Shown in pieces: positions 8,655-16,904 of a stretch of DNA of 64,000 nt. The stretch lies in contig JAJYZF010000011.1 of the NCBI GenBank assembly GCA_021800165.1, positions 1 through 64,000 on the forward strand, written 5' to 3'. Source of the DNA: Planctomycetota bacterium (GTDB lineage Bacteria > Planctomycetota > Phycisphaerae > WQYP01). Each line of letters opens with the position of its first letter. The first letter of the stretch is position 1. Both the position numbers and the translations under genes were made by a program. A model generated the notes under the pieces. It was not told where the DNA came from. It saw nothing but the letters and a program-made list of their open reading frames with translations, and searched no databases.

Positions 8655-9734
8655 TCAACGCTTGATTCGGGCACTGCCGCCGTGAAACACGTGCATGAGT
8701 TCTTCCAGATCAATCTGGCTGGTATCGCCGCGGGTGGTTTGCAGCAAGGCTCCGTGGGCGGCCCCAAGGTCCACGCACTCTTGCGGTGATTTTCCATTGA
8801 GGAAGCCATAGGCAAATCCGCTGGAAAACCCGTCGCCGCCGCCGACGCGATCTTCAATTTCCAGATGATCATAACGGCGCGATTCATAAAACTTGCCGTC
8901 GCACCAGAGGATGGCCGACCAGTTGTTCACCAGGCCGCTTTTTACTTCGCGCAGCGTGGTGCCGACCACTTGCAGGTTCGGATACATTTTCACCACTGTT
9001 TCGACCATCTGTTTGTAGGCTTTGGTATCCAGTGCCGTTAAATTCTCGTCCGTGCCATGCACCTGTACCCCCAGAACTTTCTGAAAATCCTCTTCATTGC
9101 CGATCAAGCAGTCCACCAGGGGCAGCAGGGTTTTAGTGACTTTTTGGGCTTGCGCGGCGGGCCACAATTTGGAGCGAAAATTCAGATCGTAAGAAACAAT
9201 GGTACCCGCCCGCCGGGCGGCGGTGAGAGCTTCATGAACAGTCCCCGCGGTGCCCTCGGACAATGCCGTAAAAATGCCGCCGGTGTGCAGCCACCGTGCG
9301 CCTTGCCGGGAGAATATTTGGTTAAAGTCGATCATGCCGGGTTTCAGGTTCATGGCGGCGGAATGGCCGCGGTCATACATGGTGACGCTGGCCCGCACGC
9401 CGGTGCCAACTTCGGTAAAATTCAGACCCGTGCGATCAGCCTTGCCTACCCCATCATATTTGACCATCAATACATGATTCATATCCATGCCGACCGATCG
9501 GCCATGATTGAGAATAAGCCGGCCCACCGGATTGTCCACCAGACGACTGGCAAAGCCGGTGCGCAGGCCCAGCCGGGCCAAAGCGTATGCAACATTGTAT
9601 TCCCCGCCGCCCACCCATACTTCCAGAGTGGTGGTGAATTCGATACGGCCATGGCCTGGCGGGGAAAGCCGCACCATACATTCTCCCAGACTCATCAGGT
9701 CAAAGGCGGTTTCTTGAGTGGAGCGAATTTTCAT
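8655..9734 (-). CDS. kdgK: PfkB-family sugar kinase, probably 2-keto-3-deoxygluconate kinase
   Basis: KdgK phosphorylates 2-keto-3-deoxygluconate to KDPG, which aldolase splits to pyruvate and glyceraldehyde-3-phosphate. The 359-residue protein has the PfkB substrate motif WVGGGEYNVA near residue 40, DLNFRSKLW near 183-191 as in KDG kinases, and the catalytic anion-hole motif GGGDGFSSGF with Asp301 as base; the usual GAGD is GGGD here. The start overlaps the stop of the upstream GxxExxY gene (ATGA). No KDPG aldolase or mannonate dehydratase is present in the window, so the pathway must be completed elsewhere. A generic ribokinase-like substrate remains possible. Confidence 0.75.
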   Translation of the reverse strand: MKIRSTQETAFDLMSLGECMVRLSPPGHGRIEFTTTLEVWVGGGEYNVAYALARLGLRTGFASRLVDNPVGRLILNHGRSVGMDMNHVLMVKYDGVGKADRTGLNFTEVGTGVRASVTMYDRGHSAAMNLKPGMIDFNQIFSRQGARWLHTGGIFTALSEGTAGTVHEALTAARRAGTIVSYDLNFRSKLWPAAQAQKVTKTLLPLVDCLIGNEEDFQKVLGVQVHGTDENLTALDTKAYKQMVETVVKMYPNLQVVGTTLREVKSGLVNNWSAILWCDGKFYESRRYDHLEIEDRVGGGDGFSSGFAYGFLNGKSPQECVDLGAAHGALLQTTRGDTSQIDLEELMHVFHGGSARIKR

Positions 9735-10150
9735 CGGAGAATCCTTTTTTTTGCCACAGAAGTCACAGAAAAAATCTTTGAATCTCTTCTACCAAGCCTG
9801 GCCATGCCGAGGTTTATCCATAAGGCGCGCCGCAAGCCGGTTGCCTTCAGGCAGGAAAGAACCTGCGCTGGAACCACGTCCGGTACACATACCAGCGCGG
9901 GCCTGATCTCCAAACCGACCTGATAGTCCACGATTGCCTCCAGCCGCCGGCCTTTTAATGTTCGACCACGGTATAACCCATCCACGTTTGCCTGCCGGTC
10001 GAACGGTATTTCGCGCAGTTCGAATTCCACACATAATGCTTCTTCATCACTCGATTCCAGAAGTCCCGGCCCCGGCACTCGATGAACCACCATTGCCGCG
10101 CCGATTATCCACTTCGTCAGGGCACTCATATTATCCTCTGTGTCCACCAT
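9731..10150 (-). CDS. GxxExxY-family protein inserted in the sugar-acid operon
   Basis: This 139-residue protein matches the GxxExxY family in its segments GAAMVVHRVPGPGLLES, EIPFDRQANV, YRGRTLKG and LSCLKATGLR. The family signature is degenerate: SSDEEAL stands where YEE-type residues are usual, and the ELKA-like core segment reads EIRPALV. Relatives are 120-135 residues and their function is unsettled. It overlaps uxaE by 20 bases upstream and kdgK by four downstream, so it is wedged into an otherwise metabolic operon. The ends carry CACAGA-type repeats (CCACAGAAGTCACAGA at 9754-9769 and TCCTCTGTGTCCACC at 10134-10148), which often accompany this gene family and suggest arrival as a unit. 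An alternative start is at 10129. Confidence 0.7.
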   Translation of the reverse strand: MVDTEDNMSALTKWIIGAAMVVHRVPGPGLLESSDEEALCVEFELREIPFDRQANVDGLYRGRTLKGRRLEAIVDYQVGLEIRPALVCVPDVVPAQVLSCLKATGLRRALWINLGMARLGRRDSKIFSVTSVAKKRILR

Positions 10151-11426
10151 GATCTTGGTGGCTTTCCGCCGCCGGAAATATCCGTAGCAGGTGGCGGGTA
10201 AATAAATTGGCCGTAACTTCCGCGCCCACGGCTGAGGCATATTTGTCCAGCAGACGGGTGTAGCGCTCGCCGGCTTCCGCGGCCAGCTTGTAACCCACAT
10301 GCAGCAGTTGCCGCAGCGACGGATTGTAACGGGAATCGGCGGGATCATGGCGGATGGCGGCGGCAAACCGGGTTCCAGTCCAGGCTTGCACCTGTGGCCC
10401 GCCGGGCAATGCGGCACGATCAATATCAATAACGCTGGCATACGGCCCGCAAAGTTCGTCAAACCGCGCCAGTGCTGCGGCATAGATGTCTCGAGCCAGG
10501 CTAAGGCCATCATCGCCCGCGGCAGCCAGAGCGGCAATTTCCTCCAACCATGTGGTGCCGGCGGTTTTGAGATGCAGGCCCGCGTGCCATAGGCCCAGCG
10601 CCCGGCGGATCGGTTCATAAATGGAAAATTTATCGCTGCCTGAATGTACGCTAAGCTTCAGGTCGGCGGGTAGACGAAAATGTTGCACCGCAAACGCCAC
10701 CACTGCCAGATCGTCATTAAACTCCTGTTCAAACTGCCGCAAGTCTCCCTGATAATCCACGCCTTTGTTAAAGCGCCCGGTAAATTTTGGAGCGATGGTC
10801 TGCACCGGAATACCTTCTTGGGCCAAGGCGGCTAGAATGACCAGCAGATCCACCGGAGTCTGCGAACGGTCGGTTTCGTCCATGGAAACCTCGGTGATAA
10901 AGTTGCCGCGACCTTTGTGTTTTTCAATATGGCGGTAGACACGGCCGGCTTCCTGGACGGCCACCAGATATTTGCCCGCAATTTCGGCGATGCGCTGGGG
11001 CGTAAGCAACAGGGGTTGGGTCAGGCCGGCAATTGCGGGCCTTTCACCGATGGCCGCCATCGACGCGATCAAGGCGTCAACCGCATCGGCGGCCGCGGGC
11101 TCAGCGATAAAATCCGCGACATCAATGGTAAAAAAATCACTCACGCCCAGGAACCGATCGACCGTCTTGAGGCCGATATGATCTGCATCCACATGGTAGC
11201 CGGCGGACCAGTGGAGCGCTTGCACGGCGGCATCAGCTTCCTGGCGGACCGCGGCGGGCTGACTATGCACAATCAAATGTTCACGGTTGGATTTATTCCA
11301 GACCGGAACCACATGGAGTCCCTGTTGGGCGGCGCGCACAAAAGCCGCCAGTTGAGCCTGGCCCTGATGTCCGAAGCGGTCTCCGATACCCATGGAGTAT
11401 TGAGCAAGTTTCATCTCTATGGTCAT
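10131..11426 (-). CDS. uxaE: Tagaturonate/fructuronate epimerase
   Basis: UxaE interconverts D-tagaturonate and D-fructuronate, a shortcut in hexuronate catabolism first recognised in Thermotoga. The 431-residue product shows the family's conserved segments: GIGDRFGHQGQAQL near the N-terminus, VPVWNKSNREH, GYHVDADHIGLKTVDRF, DFFTIDVADF and SVHSGSDKFSIYEP; the His/Asp-rich blocks are probable metal ligands. ATGs at 11426 and 11414 are both possible; neither has a strong binding site. The C-terminal ESHQDHGGHRG tail is encoded by the repeat-like sequence that also starts the GxxExxY gene, so the original C-terminus may have been altered. It sits between the zinc dehydrogenase and the kinase, as expected for one pathway. 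Confidence 0.82.
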   Translation of the reverse strand: MTIEMKLAQYSMGIGDRFGHQGQAQLAAFVRAAQQGLHVVPVWNKSNREHLIVHSQPAAVRQEADAAVQALHWSAGYHVDADHIGLKTVDRFLGVSDFFTIDVADFIAEPAAADAVDALIASMAAIGERPAIAGLTQPLLLTPQRIAEIAGKYLVAVQEAGRVYRHIEKHKGRGNFITEVSMDETDRSQTPVDLLVILAALAQEGIPVQTIAPKFTGRFNKGVDYQGDLRQFEQEFNDDLAVVAFAVQHFRLPADLKLSVHSGSDKFSIYEPIRRALGLWHAGLHLKTAGTTWLEEIAALAAAGDDGLSLARDIYAAALARFDELCGPYASVIDIDRAALPGGPQVQAWTGTRFAAAIRHDPADSRYNPSLRQLLHVGYKLAAEAGERYTRLLDKYASAVGAEVTANLFTRHLLRIFPAAESHQDHGGHRG

Positions 11427-11543
11427 CCTATGTTGGGTGTGTTTTGTGCCGTCGCCGATGGACAGCCGACAGGCACCGGGCATTTGCGGTCCAGGGTGGG
11501 TGCAGCGTGGTGTCGCCTGGCCCCATGGCTTTTGCGCAGTGCG

Positions 11544-12575
11544 CTATTCAATTTCAATCATGGCCTTGAGGACTCCGGTTTCCGGTTTCACCCAGGTCGG
11601 GAAAAGACCCGGCACGTCCAGGAGCTTGCCGCGATGGGTAATCCAGGGACGGGTATCCACCTGGCCGCTTTCCACCAACGCGATAATGCGCTGAAAATCC
11701 TGTCCCCGGCTGTTGCGGCTGGAAAGCAGGGTCATTTCCCGGCGATGAAATTCCGGATCGTGGAAGGTAACATCCCCCTGAAAAAGCCCTACCAGCACAA
11801 GCTTGCCGCCGCTGGCGACGTATTGAAACGCGGCCATCATCGACTTGGCATTGCCGGTGGCGTCAAAGACCGTCGTGGGCAACTCGCCCGGAGTGATGGA
11901 AGCAAGTTGCTCCAGCGGTGCCTGGCCGGGATTGACCACATATTGGATGCCCAGTTGCTTTTGGCAAAATTCCACCCGGTGGAGGTTGGGTTCCATCACA
12001 ATGGGCTTGGCTCCGGCGGCGATGGCAAATTGCAAGGTCGCCAGCCCAATCGGTCCCAGCCCGATGATCAAAGCCCATTCGTTGTTTGCCAGCGCCGCCC
12101 GATCGACGGCGTGTGCTCCGATGCCCAGCGTTTCCACCAGGGCCAGTTGTTCCAGCGTGAGTTGTCGGGAGGGGTGGAGTTTATTTTGCGGCAGCAGCAG
12201 AAACTGGCACAAGCCGCCATCGCAATGCACGCCCAGAACTTGCAGTCGCACGCAGCAATTGGTTTTGCCGCGGCGGCAGGCGATGCAGGTTCCGCAACTT
12301 AAATAAGGCTCCACCGCACATCGATCTCCGACACGTACGTGGGTCACGCCGGTTCCCACCGCCACCACCTCCACGCCTAATTCATGGCCCAGCACGCGCG
12401 GATAACTGAAAAATGGCTGGTTGCCGCAGTAGGCATGAATATCGGTACCGCACACGCCCACGCGGGCGATGCGCACCAGCACTTCACCGGGGCCGGGAGC
12501 GGCCGGTTGAGGGCGGTCGATCATGGCGAATTCGCCCGGCTTGTTGAGAATCACGGTCTTCATAAGTTCAGTCAT
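11544..12575 (-). CDS. Zinc-dependent alcohol dehydrogenase family enzyme, possible L-galactonate 5-dehydrogenase
   Basis: This 343-residue medium-chain dehydrogenase has catalytic zinc ligands Cys42, His64 and Glu65 (GVCGTD, GHELG), structural zinc cysteines at 94, 97, 100 and 108, and the cofactor motif GLGPIGL. Family members oxidise polyols and aldonates; the E. coli relatives of this type include the enzyme that turns L-galactonate into D-tagaturonate. That role fits its place between the L-galactose dehydrogenase-like gene and uxaE, whose substrate is tagaturonate. The assignment is by context. The start overlaps the aldo/keto reductase gene by eight bases and has GGAGA close upstream; an ATG at 12563 is an alternative. 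Confidence 0.82.
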   Translation of the reverse strand: MTELMKTVILNKPGEFAMIDRPQPAAPGPGEVLVRIARVGVCGTDIHAYCGNQPFFSYPRVLGHELGVEVVAVGTGVTHVRVGDRCAVEPYLSCGTCIACRRGKTNCCVRLQVLGVHCDGGLCQFLLLPQNKLHPSRQLTLEQLALVETLGIGAHAVDRAALANNEWALIIGLGPIGLATLQFAIAAGAKPIVMEPNLHRVEFCQKQLGIQYVVNPGQAPLEQLASITPGELPTTVFDATGNAKSMMAAFQYVASGGKLVLVGLFQGDVTFHDPEFHRREMTLLSSRNSRGQDFQRIIALVESGQVDTRPWITHRGKLLDVPGLFPTWVKPETGVLKAMIEIE

Positions 12576-13500
12576 TGTTCTCCGGCAGACCGGACGGCCA
12601 AGTGTGGTTATGAATGGGTTTTAACAGATCCTGTACCTGCTGTAGAAGGGTCTGGTCCAGCGGCTCGGCGACCCAACGGGCATTGTTGCGGAAGTTTTCC
12701 GGATTGGCGGTGCCGACGATGGTGGTGGCAATACGTTTTTCCGCGACGGCAAACTGAATGGCCAGTTTGGCAATGTCCACGCCACGGCTTTGGCAAAATG
12801 CCGCGGCTCGGGCACAGGCTTCACGAATTGCCGGCGGCGCGGGGTGCCAAGACGGCGCTGGACGGCGGCTTAACAACCCCATGGAAATGGGGGCGGCGCT
12901 CATAATGCCCACGCCTTTCTTTTCCAGTTCCGGAACAATTCGGAGCAGCGAGGTATCAAAAAGTGTGTAGCGACAGTAGGAAAGAATGGTGTCGATGGGG
13001 GCGGATTTTAAGACCTGCGTGAAAATTTTCAGGGGCAATCCGGTAATACCCACAAAACGCACTTTGCCGCTTTGACGCAGCTTTTCCAAAGCCGGAAGCG
13101 TCTCCTGGATGATCTGATCCAGGCGGACAAACTCAATGTCATGGCACTGAATAAGGTCAATATGGCCACAACCCAGGCGGGCCAGACTTTCATCGACACT
13201 GGCGCACACCCGCCGGGCGGAAAAATCAAATTGGCTTTCGCCATAACGGCCCACCTTCGTGGCTAAAATGTAGCGGTCGCGTGGAATTCCGGCCAAGGCG
13301 TAGCCCAGCATGGTTTCCGCCTTGGTCAGGCCGTAATAGGGGGAGACGTCGATAAAATTAACGCCTAGATCTAAGGCTGTGTGTACGGTTTTGATGCAGT
13401 CTTCGCGGACCACCGAATGAAACACGCCGCCCAGGGATGACGCGCCGAAGCTAAGCGCGGAGACCTTCAGGCCGGTTTTTCCTAGCGGTCGATATTCCAT
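12568..13500 (-). CDS. Aldo/keto reductase, L-galactose dehydrogenase type
   Basis: The 310-residue product has the AKR tetrad Asp51, Tyr56, Lys82 and His120 (FIDVSPYYG, ATKVG, QCHDIEF). It resembles plant L-galactose dehydrogenase through most of its length: LGKTGLKVSALSFGASSLG, SPYYGLTKAETMLG, DESLARL, CHDIEF, GKVRFVGITGLPLKIF and a KGVG(I/V)-type segment before the last third are all recognisable. That enzyme oxidises L-galactose to its lactone with NAD(P). L-fucose or another deoxy sugar is an alternative substrate. The ATG was chosen because it gives the family start MEYRPLGKTG; the frame can be extended by six residues to a TTG. It is the first gene of the operon and is divergent from dapL. 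Confidence 0.82.
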   Translation of the reverse strand: MEYRPLGKTGLKVSALSFGASSLGGVFHSVVREDCIKTVHTALDLGVNFIDVSPYYGLTKAETMLGYALAGIPRDRYILATKVGRYGESQFDFSARRVCASVDESLARLGCGHIDLIQCHDIEFVRLDQIIQETLPALEKLRQSGKVRFVGITGLPLKIFTQVLKSAPIDTILSYCRYTLFDTSLLRIVPELEKKGVGIMSAAPISMGLLSRRPAPSWHPAPPAIREACARAAAFCQSRGVDIAKLAIQFAVAEKRIATTIVGTANPENFRNNARWVAEPLDQTLLQQVQDLLKPIHNHTWPSGLPENND

Positions 13501-13765
13501 GGGTGATATTTCCTGCAAGCAAGTTTAATGTTGCCAACGCTACCGCAGATAATATAAGGCCATCCATGCCAAGGATGCAATCCCTCAATCATGAGCCGTT
13601 CCAGGCCATCTTAGAAAAGGGCATTTCTACTGGGGTTTGACCACGACTTCCGGCATGCTTTACCGCGGCGTGAGCTTGGCGTAAACTCACCGGGCTAAAG
13701 ATGGAGCGGCTGTCGGCGGGGCGTATCCGTGGCAGACCGGCTGGTTTTCTTTTTGGAACGCAGGC

Positions 13766-14944
13766 ATGGCTTTTACCAAATCAGAGCGGCTGGCCCAGTT
13801 ACCGCCCTACCTGTTCATTGAAATTGACAAAAAAAAGCGGAATCTCCTGGCGGCGGGCAAGGATGTCATTAACCTGGGGGTGGGAGATCCGGATTTACCG
13901 ACGCATCGGTTTATCATTGATGAGATGGCCAAGGCTATCTACGATCCGAAAAATCACCGTTACCCGTTTGATGAGGGCGTGCCGGCATTTCGGAAAGCGG
14001 CCGTAGCGTTTATGCACCGGCGTTTTGGCGTATCGGTCGATGCGGATCGGGAAATCATTACCACCATCGGTTCCAAGGATGGCATTGCCCATCTGCCTTT
14101 GGCGGTCATAAACCCCGGCGATGTGGTGCTGGTACCACAGCCGGGTTATCCGGTCTATGCCACGGGTACGACGTTTGCCGGGGGGCGTGTTTTCACGATG
14201 CCGCTGTTGGAAGCCAATAACTTTCTACCGGATCTGGAGGCCATTCCGGAAGATATTCGACGGCAGGCGAAATTGCTGTGGTTGAATTATCCCAATAATC
14301 CGACGGCGGCGACGGCGCCCATCGAGTTTTACCGCCGGGCGGTGGAAATGGCGCGGCAGTATGATTGGGTCATTGCCAATGATCTGGCTTATGGGGAGGT
14401 ATATTTTGAGCAAGCGCCACGAAGCATTCTGGAAGTTCCGGGGGCGGCAGAGGTGGCCATTGAATTTCACTCACTTTCCAAAAGCTTCAATATGACGGGA
14501 TGGCGCATCGGCTGGGCTACGGGCAATGTGGCCATTGTCGCCGCTTTGGGTCAGGTGAAAGGCAATGTGGATTCGGGGCAGTTTAATGCCATTCAAGTGG
14601 CCGGGGCCGCGGCGCTGGAACATTATGACCATCCGGACGTTAAAAAGCAGATGGATATTTACCGTGGTCGGCGCGATGCCCTGCACGGTGGGCTAAGCCG
14701 ATTGGGCTGGAAATTTCGCAAGCCGACGGCCGGCTTTTTCTGTTGGGTCAACACGCCGGGTGGATTGCCATCCATGGATTTGTGCGCCCGCTTGCTCGAC
14801 GAGGCCCATGTGGTAACGGTGCCGGGGGCGGGGTTTGGCCCCGCCGGCGAAGGGTATCTACGCATGGCGTTGACCGTGGACGAAGGCCGTATTCACCAGG
14901 CGGTAAAGCGTATAGGCGAGATGAAATGGGCAAGCATGCCTTAG
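13766..14944 (+). CDS. dapL: LL-diaminopimelate aminotransferase
   Basis: DapL makes LL-diaminopimelate directly from tetrahydrodipicolinate and glutamate, the short lysine/peptidoglycan route used by planctomycetes, chlamydiae and plants. The 392-residue class I aminotransferase has NLGVGDPDLPTH at the start, the GSKDG segment, NYPNNPTA, and the PLP lysine Lys239 in SLSKSFNMTGWRIGW. The NMTGWR signature distinguishes it from ordinary aspartate aminotransferases. The start is supported by the length of the family. It is followed by a membrane glycosyltransferase gene after 19 bases. The asd gene at 38.2 kb belongs to the same pathway. Confidence 0.88.
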   Translation: MAFTKSERLAQLPPYLFIEIDKKKRNLLAAGKDVINLGVGDPDLPTHRFIIDEMAKAIYDPKNHRYPFDEGVPAFRKAAVAFMHRRFGVSVDADREIITTIGSKDGIAHLPLAVINPGDVVLVPQPGYPVYATGTTFAGGRVFTMPLLEANNFLPDLEAIPEDIRRQAKLLWLNYPNNPTAATAPIEFYRRAVEMARQYDWVIANDLAYGEVYFEQAPRSILEVPGAAEVAIEFHSLSKSFNMTGWRIGWATGNVAIVAALGQVKGNVDSGQFNAIQVAGAAALEHYDHPDVKKQMDIYRGRRDALHGGLSRLGWKFRKPTAGFFCWVNTPGGLPSMDLCARLLDEAHVVTVPGAGFGPAGEGYLRMALTVDEGRIHQAVKRIGEMKWASMP

Positions 14945-14963
14945 ATGGTGCAGCCAGGAGTTT

Positions 14964-16328
14964 GTGGTAGTGGCCAACCTCCCATCCAATAAAAGCGCAG
15001 GGAATGCAACTCCGGACATCCGGCGTGTGGTGGCATGGATTGCGGTGGGTATTGCCGTGGCCATCACGCTGGTGGCGGCCATTCAGGCCCGCCAGCGGCA
15101 GCTCAAAAAAGAGCGAACCCATAGCCCGCATCAGGTCAATGATTTTGATCGTTGGATGACCGAGGTGCCGCAATTTGTGCGGCAACATGCCAATTACGTT
15201 TCGGACAGCTTTCCCACGCCGCCGGTCACGCTGCTGGTTTTCGCTCCGTTGACCTGGATGACGCCCCCCAATGCCCAGTTTGTCTGGGTATGCTGCAAAT
15301 TCTTTTTGGCTTCGGGAATCTTTCTCCTGGCGCTGCAAATCGTCCGGCGCGCCGGGGTGGAACCATCGGTCCTGGCGATGCTGCTGGTTTTAGCGGTGTG
15401 GCTGTGGCCGGTGTTGGGCGACATGCAGGAGGGACAGACGAATTTGCTGATGCTGCTGCCGCTTACCGCGGGCTTGTGGCTGATCCAAAGGGACGATTGG
15501 CCGGGACAAAGTGCCGGCGGCTTGCTGGTGGCGCTGGCGATATGTATTAAGGTGACGCCGATTATTTTTCTGATTTATCTGCTCTGGCAAAGGCGATTTG
15601 TGGCGTCCTTGGGGGTGGTGGCGGGCATGGGTGTATGGCTGCTGGTGGTGCCGGCTTTGGCCTTTGGCTGGCGGCAAAACCTGCTTTGGCTGAACCAATG
15701 GATTCACATTATGATATTGCCATACGTTGAACATGGCCGGGTGGAATACTACGTCGGCCAGTCGGTGCCCAGTTTTCTTTCGCGCTTGTTTCGCCATGTG
15801 CCGGCGTTTATGTACGCCAAACGCACCGGGCATCCATTGGCCCAATATGTCAATGTGTGGAATTTGTCCCGCAATGTCAGCGATTGGCTGATTCGCGGCA
15901 TTTTGGTGGTGGTGGGCGGCGTGGGTCTGTATTGGATGCGCCGGCGCGTTGCCAACGCCCGCAGCCGCGACTACGTATTGCACATCGGTGCCGTGGCGGC
16001 GTTCATGCTCTGGGCTTCACCGCGCACCTGGGTGCCACATTATGTTTCGCTGATATTTACCCTGATGGCGGTGGCCATGGTGCTTAGCGATCCGGCGCAG
16101 GCATACACCAAGCGACGGCAGGCCGCCCTGGCTTTGGCGGCGGCCGCTTTTCTGATGTTTTTAACCACGGACATCGGCAAGGTGTTCGGGCCTAATGGTC
16201 ACCGCTGGCTCTTAACCATCGGCGTATCGCTGTGGGGCTCGGTGCTGCTGATGTACGTGATTTTTACGGCCCGCCAAAAACCGCGCCAGGCCGCGTACGC
16301 GCCGCCGACAGGACTTGGGGAATCTTAG
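14964..16328 (+). CDS. Polytopic membrane glycosyltransferase, GT87/DUF2029-like
   Basis: The 454-residue protein has about ten hydrophobic segments, with the first near residue 23 and the last near 425, and a large loop after the first that carries HSPHQVNDFDRWM followed by the DSFPTPP segment. This is the layout of the GT-C fold DUF2029/GT87 family, which transfers mannose or related sugars from polyprenyl-phosphate donors on the outer face of the membrane. The start codon is GTG. The gene lies between dapL and folK on the same strand and overlaps neither. The acceptor is unknown; a role in cell-envelope glycan or lipid decoration is an inference from the family. Confidence 0.7.
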   Translation: MVVANLPSNKSAGNATPDIRRVVAWIAVGIAVAITLVAAIQARQRQLKKERTHSPHQVNDFDRWMTEVPQFVRQHANYVSDSFPTPPVTLLVFAPLTWMTPPNAQFVWVCCKFFLASGIFLLALQIVRRAGVEPSVLAMLLVLAVWLWPVLGDMQEGQTNLLMLLPLTAGLWLIQRDDWPGQSAGGLLVALAICIKVTPIIFLIYLLWQRRFVASLGVVAGMGVWLLVVPALAFGWRQNLLWLNQWIHIMILPYVEHGRVEYYVGQSVPSFLSRLFRHVPAFMYAKRTGHPLAQYVNVWNLSRNVSDWLIRGILVVVGGVGLYWMRRRVANARSRDYVLHIGAVAAFMLWASPRTWVPHYVSLIFTLMAVAMVLSDPAQAYTKRRQAALALAAAAFLMFLTTDIGKVFGPNGHRWLLTIGVSLWGSVLLMYVIFTARQKPRQAAYAPPTGLGES

Positions 16329-16330
16329 CC

Positions 16331-16834
16331 ATGCCGCACCGTGCTTATGTCGGGTTGGGCAGCAATCTCGGCCTTCGGGAGGTGAATATCGGTCAGGCCA
16401 TCCGGCGCATGGGGCTGCTTTCGCAGACGCTGGTGCGCAGGCAATCGGCGGTGATGGAAACCAAGCCTGTCGGTGGACCGCCGGGGCAGGGCGATTATCT
16501 TAACGCGGTGGTGGAGCTAAGCACGGAGCTAAGGCCCGTGGAACTGCTGCAGGGGCTGTTGGCCATCGAAGGGGCGATGGGGCGGAACCGTGGTTGTGAG
16601 GTGCGTCATGGTCCGCGGGTGATTGATCTGGATATTCTTTTGTTTGATCAAGTGGTATGCGAGCTGCCGGGCCTGCGGCTTCCGCATCCGCGCCTGGCGG
16701 AGAGACTCTTTGTACTGGTTCCGCTGGCCGAATTGGTGCCGGATTTGCAACATCCCGTGCTGAAATGCCCGATACGGCAACTGCTGGAACAAGCCGCTGC
16801 GGCACCGCCGCCGCTAAAACCAACGCCGCTTTGA
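16331..16834 (+). CDS. folK: 2-amino-4-hydroxy-6-hydroxymethyldihydropteridine pyrophosphokinase
   Basis: FolK transfers pyrophosphate from ATP to the pterin, the step before dihydropteroate synthase in folate synthesis. The 167-residue length is typical. Signatures seen are YVGLGSNLG at the N-terminus, the NAVVEL strand and the diagnostic RHGPRVIDLDILLFD block, followed by LPHPRLAERLFVLVPLAEL. The ATG lies two bases after the stop of the membrane glycosyltransferase gene, so the two are co-transcribed. The partner enzyme gene folP is encoded separately at 40.4 kb. Confidence 0.95.
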   Translation: MPHRAYVGLGSNLGLREVNIGQAIRRMGLLSQTLVRRQSAVMETKPVGGPPGQGDYLNAVVELSTELRPVELLQGLLAIEGAMGRNRGCEVRHGPRVIDLDILLFDQVVCELPGLRLPHPRLAERLFVLVPLAELVPDLQHPVLKCPIRQLLEQAAAAPPPLKPTPL

Positions 16835-16904
16835 ACATATCTGTGGTAGAGTTCGGCTATGGATGGTGCGGTGGCTCAAGGATTTATGAAGGCCACGGCG
16901 CGGC

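Noticed and set aside
10917-12302. Plus-strand frame of 461 codons
   Set aside because: Antisense to uxaE and the zinc dehydrogenase, both of which have full domain support; the peptide is His/Gly/Gln-rich without motifs.
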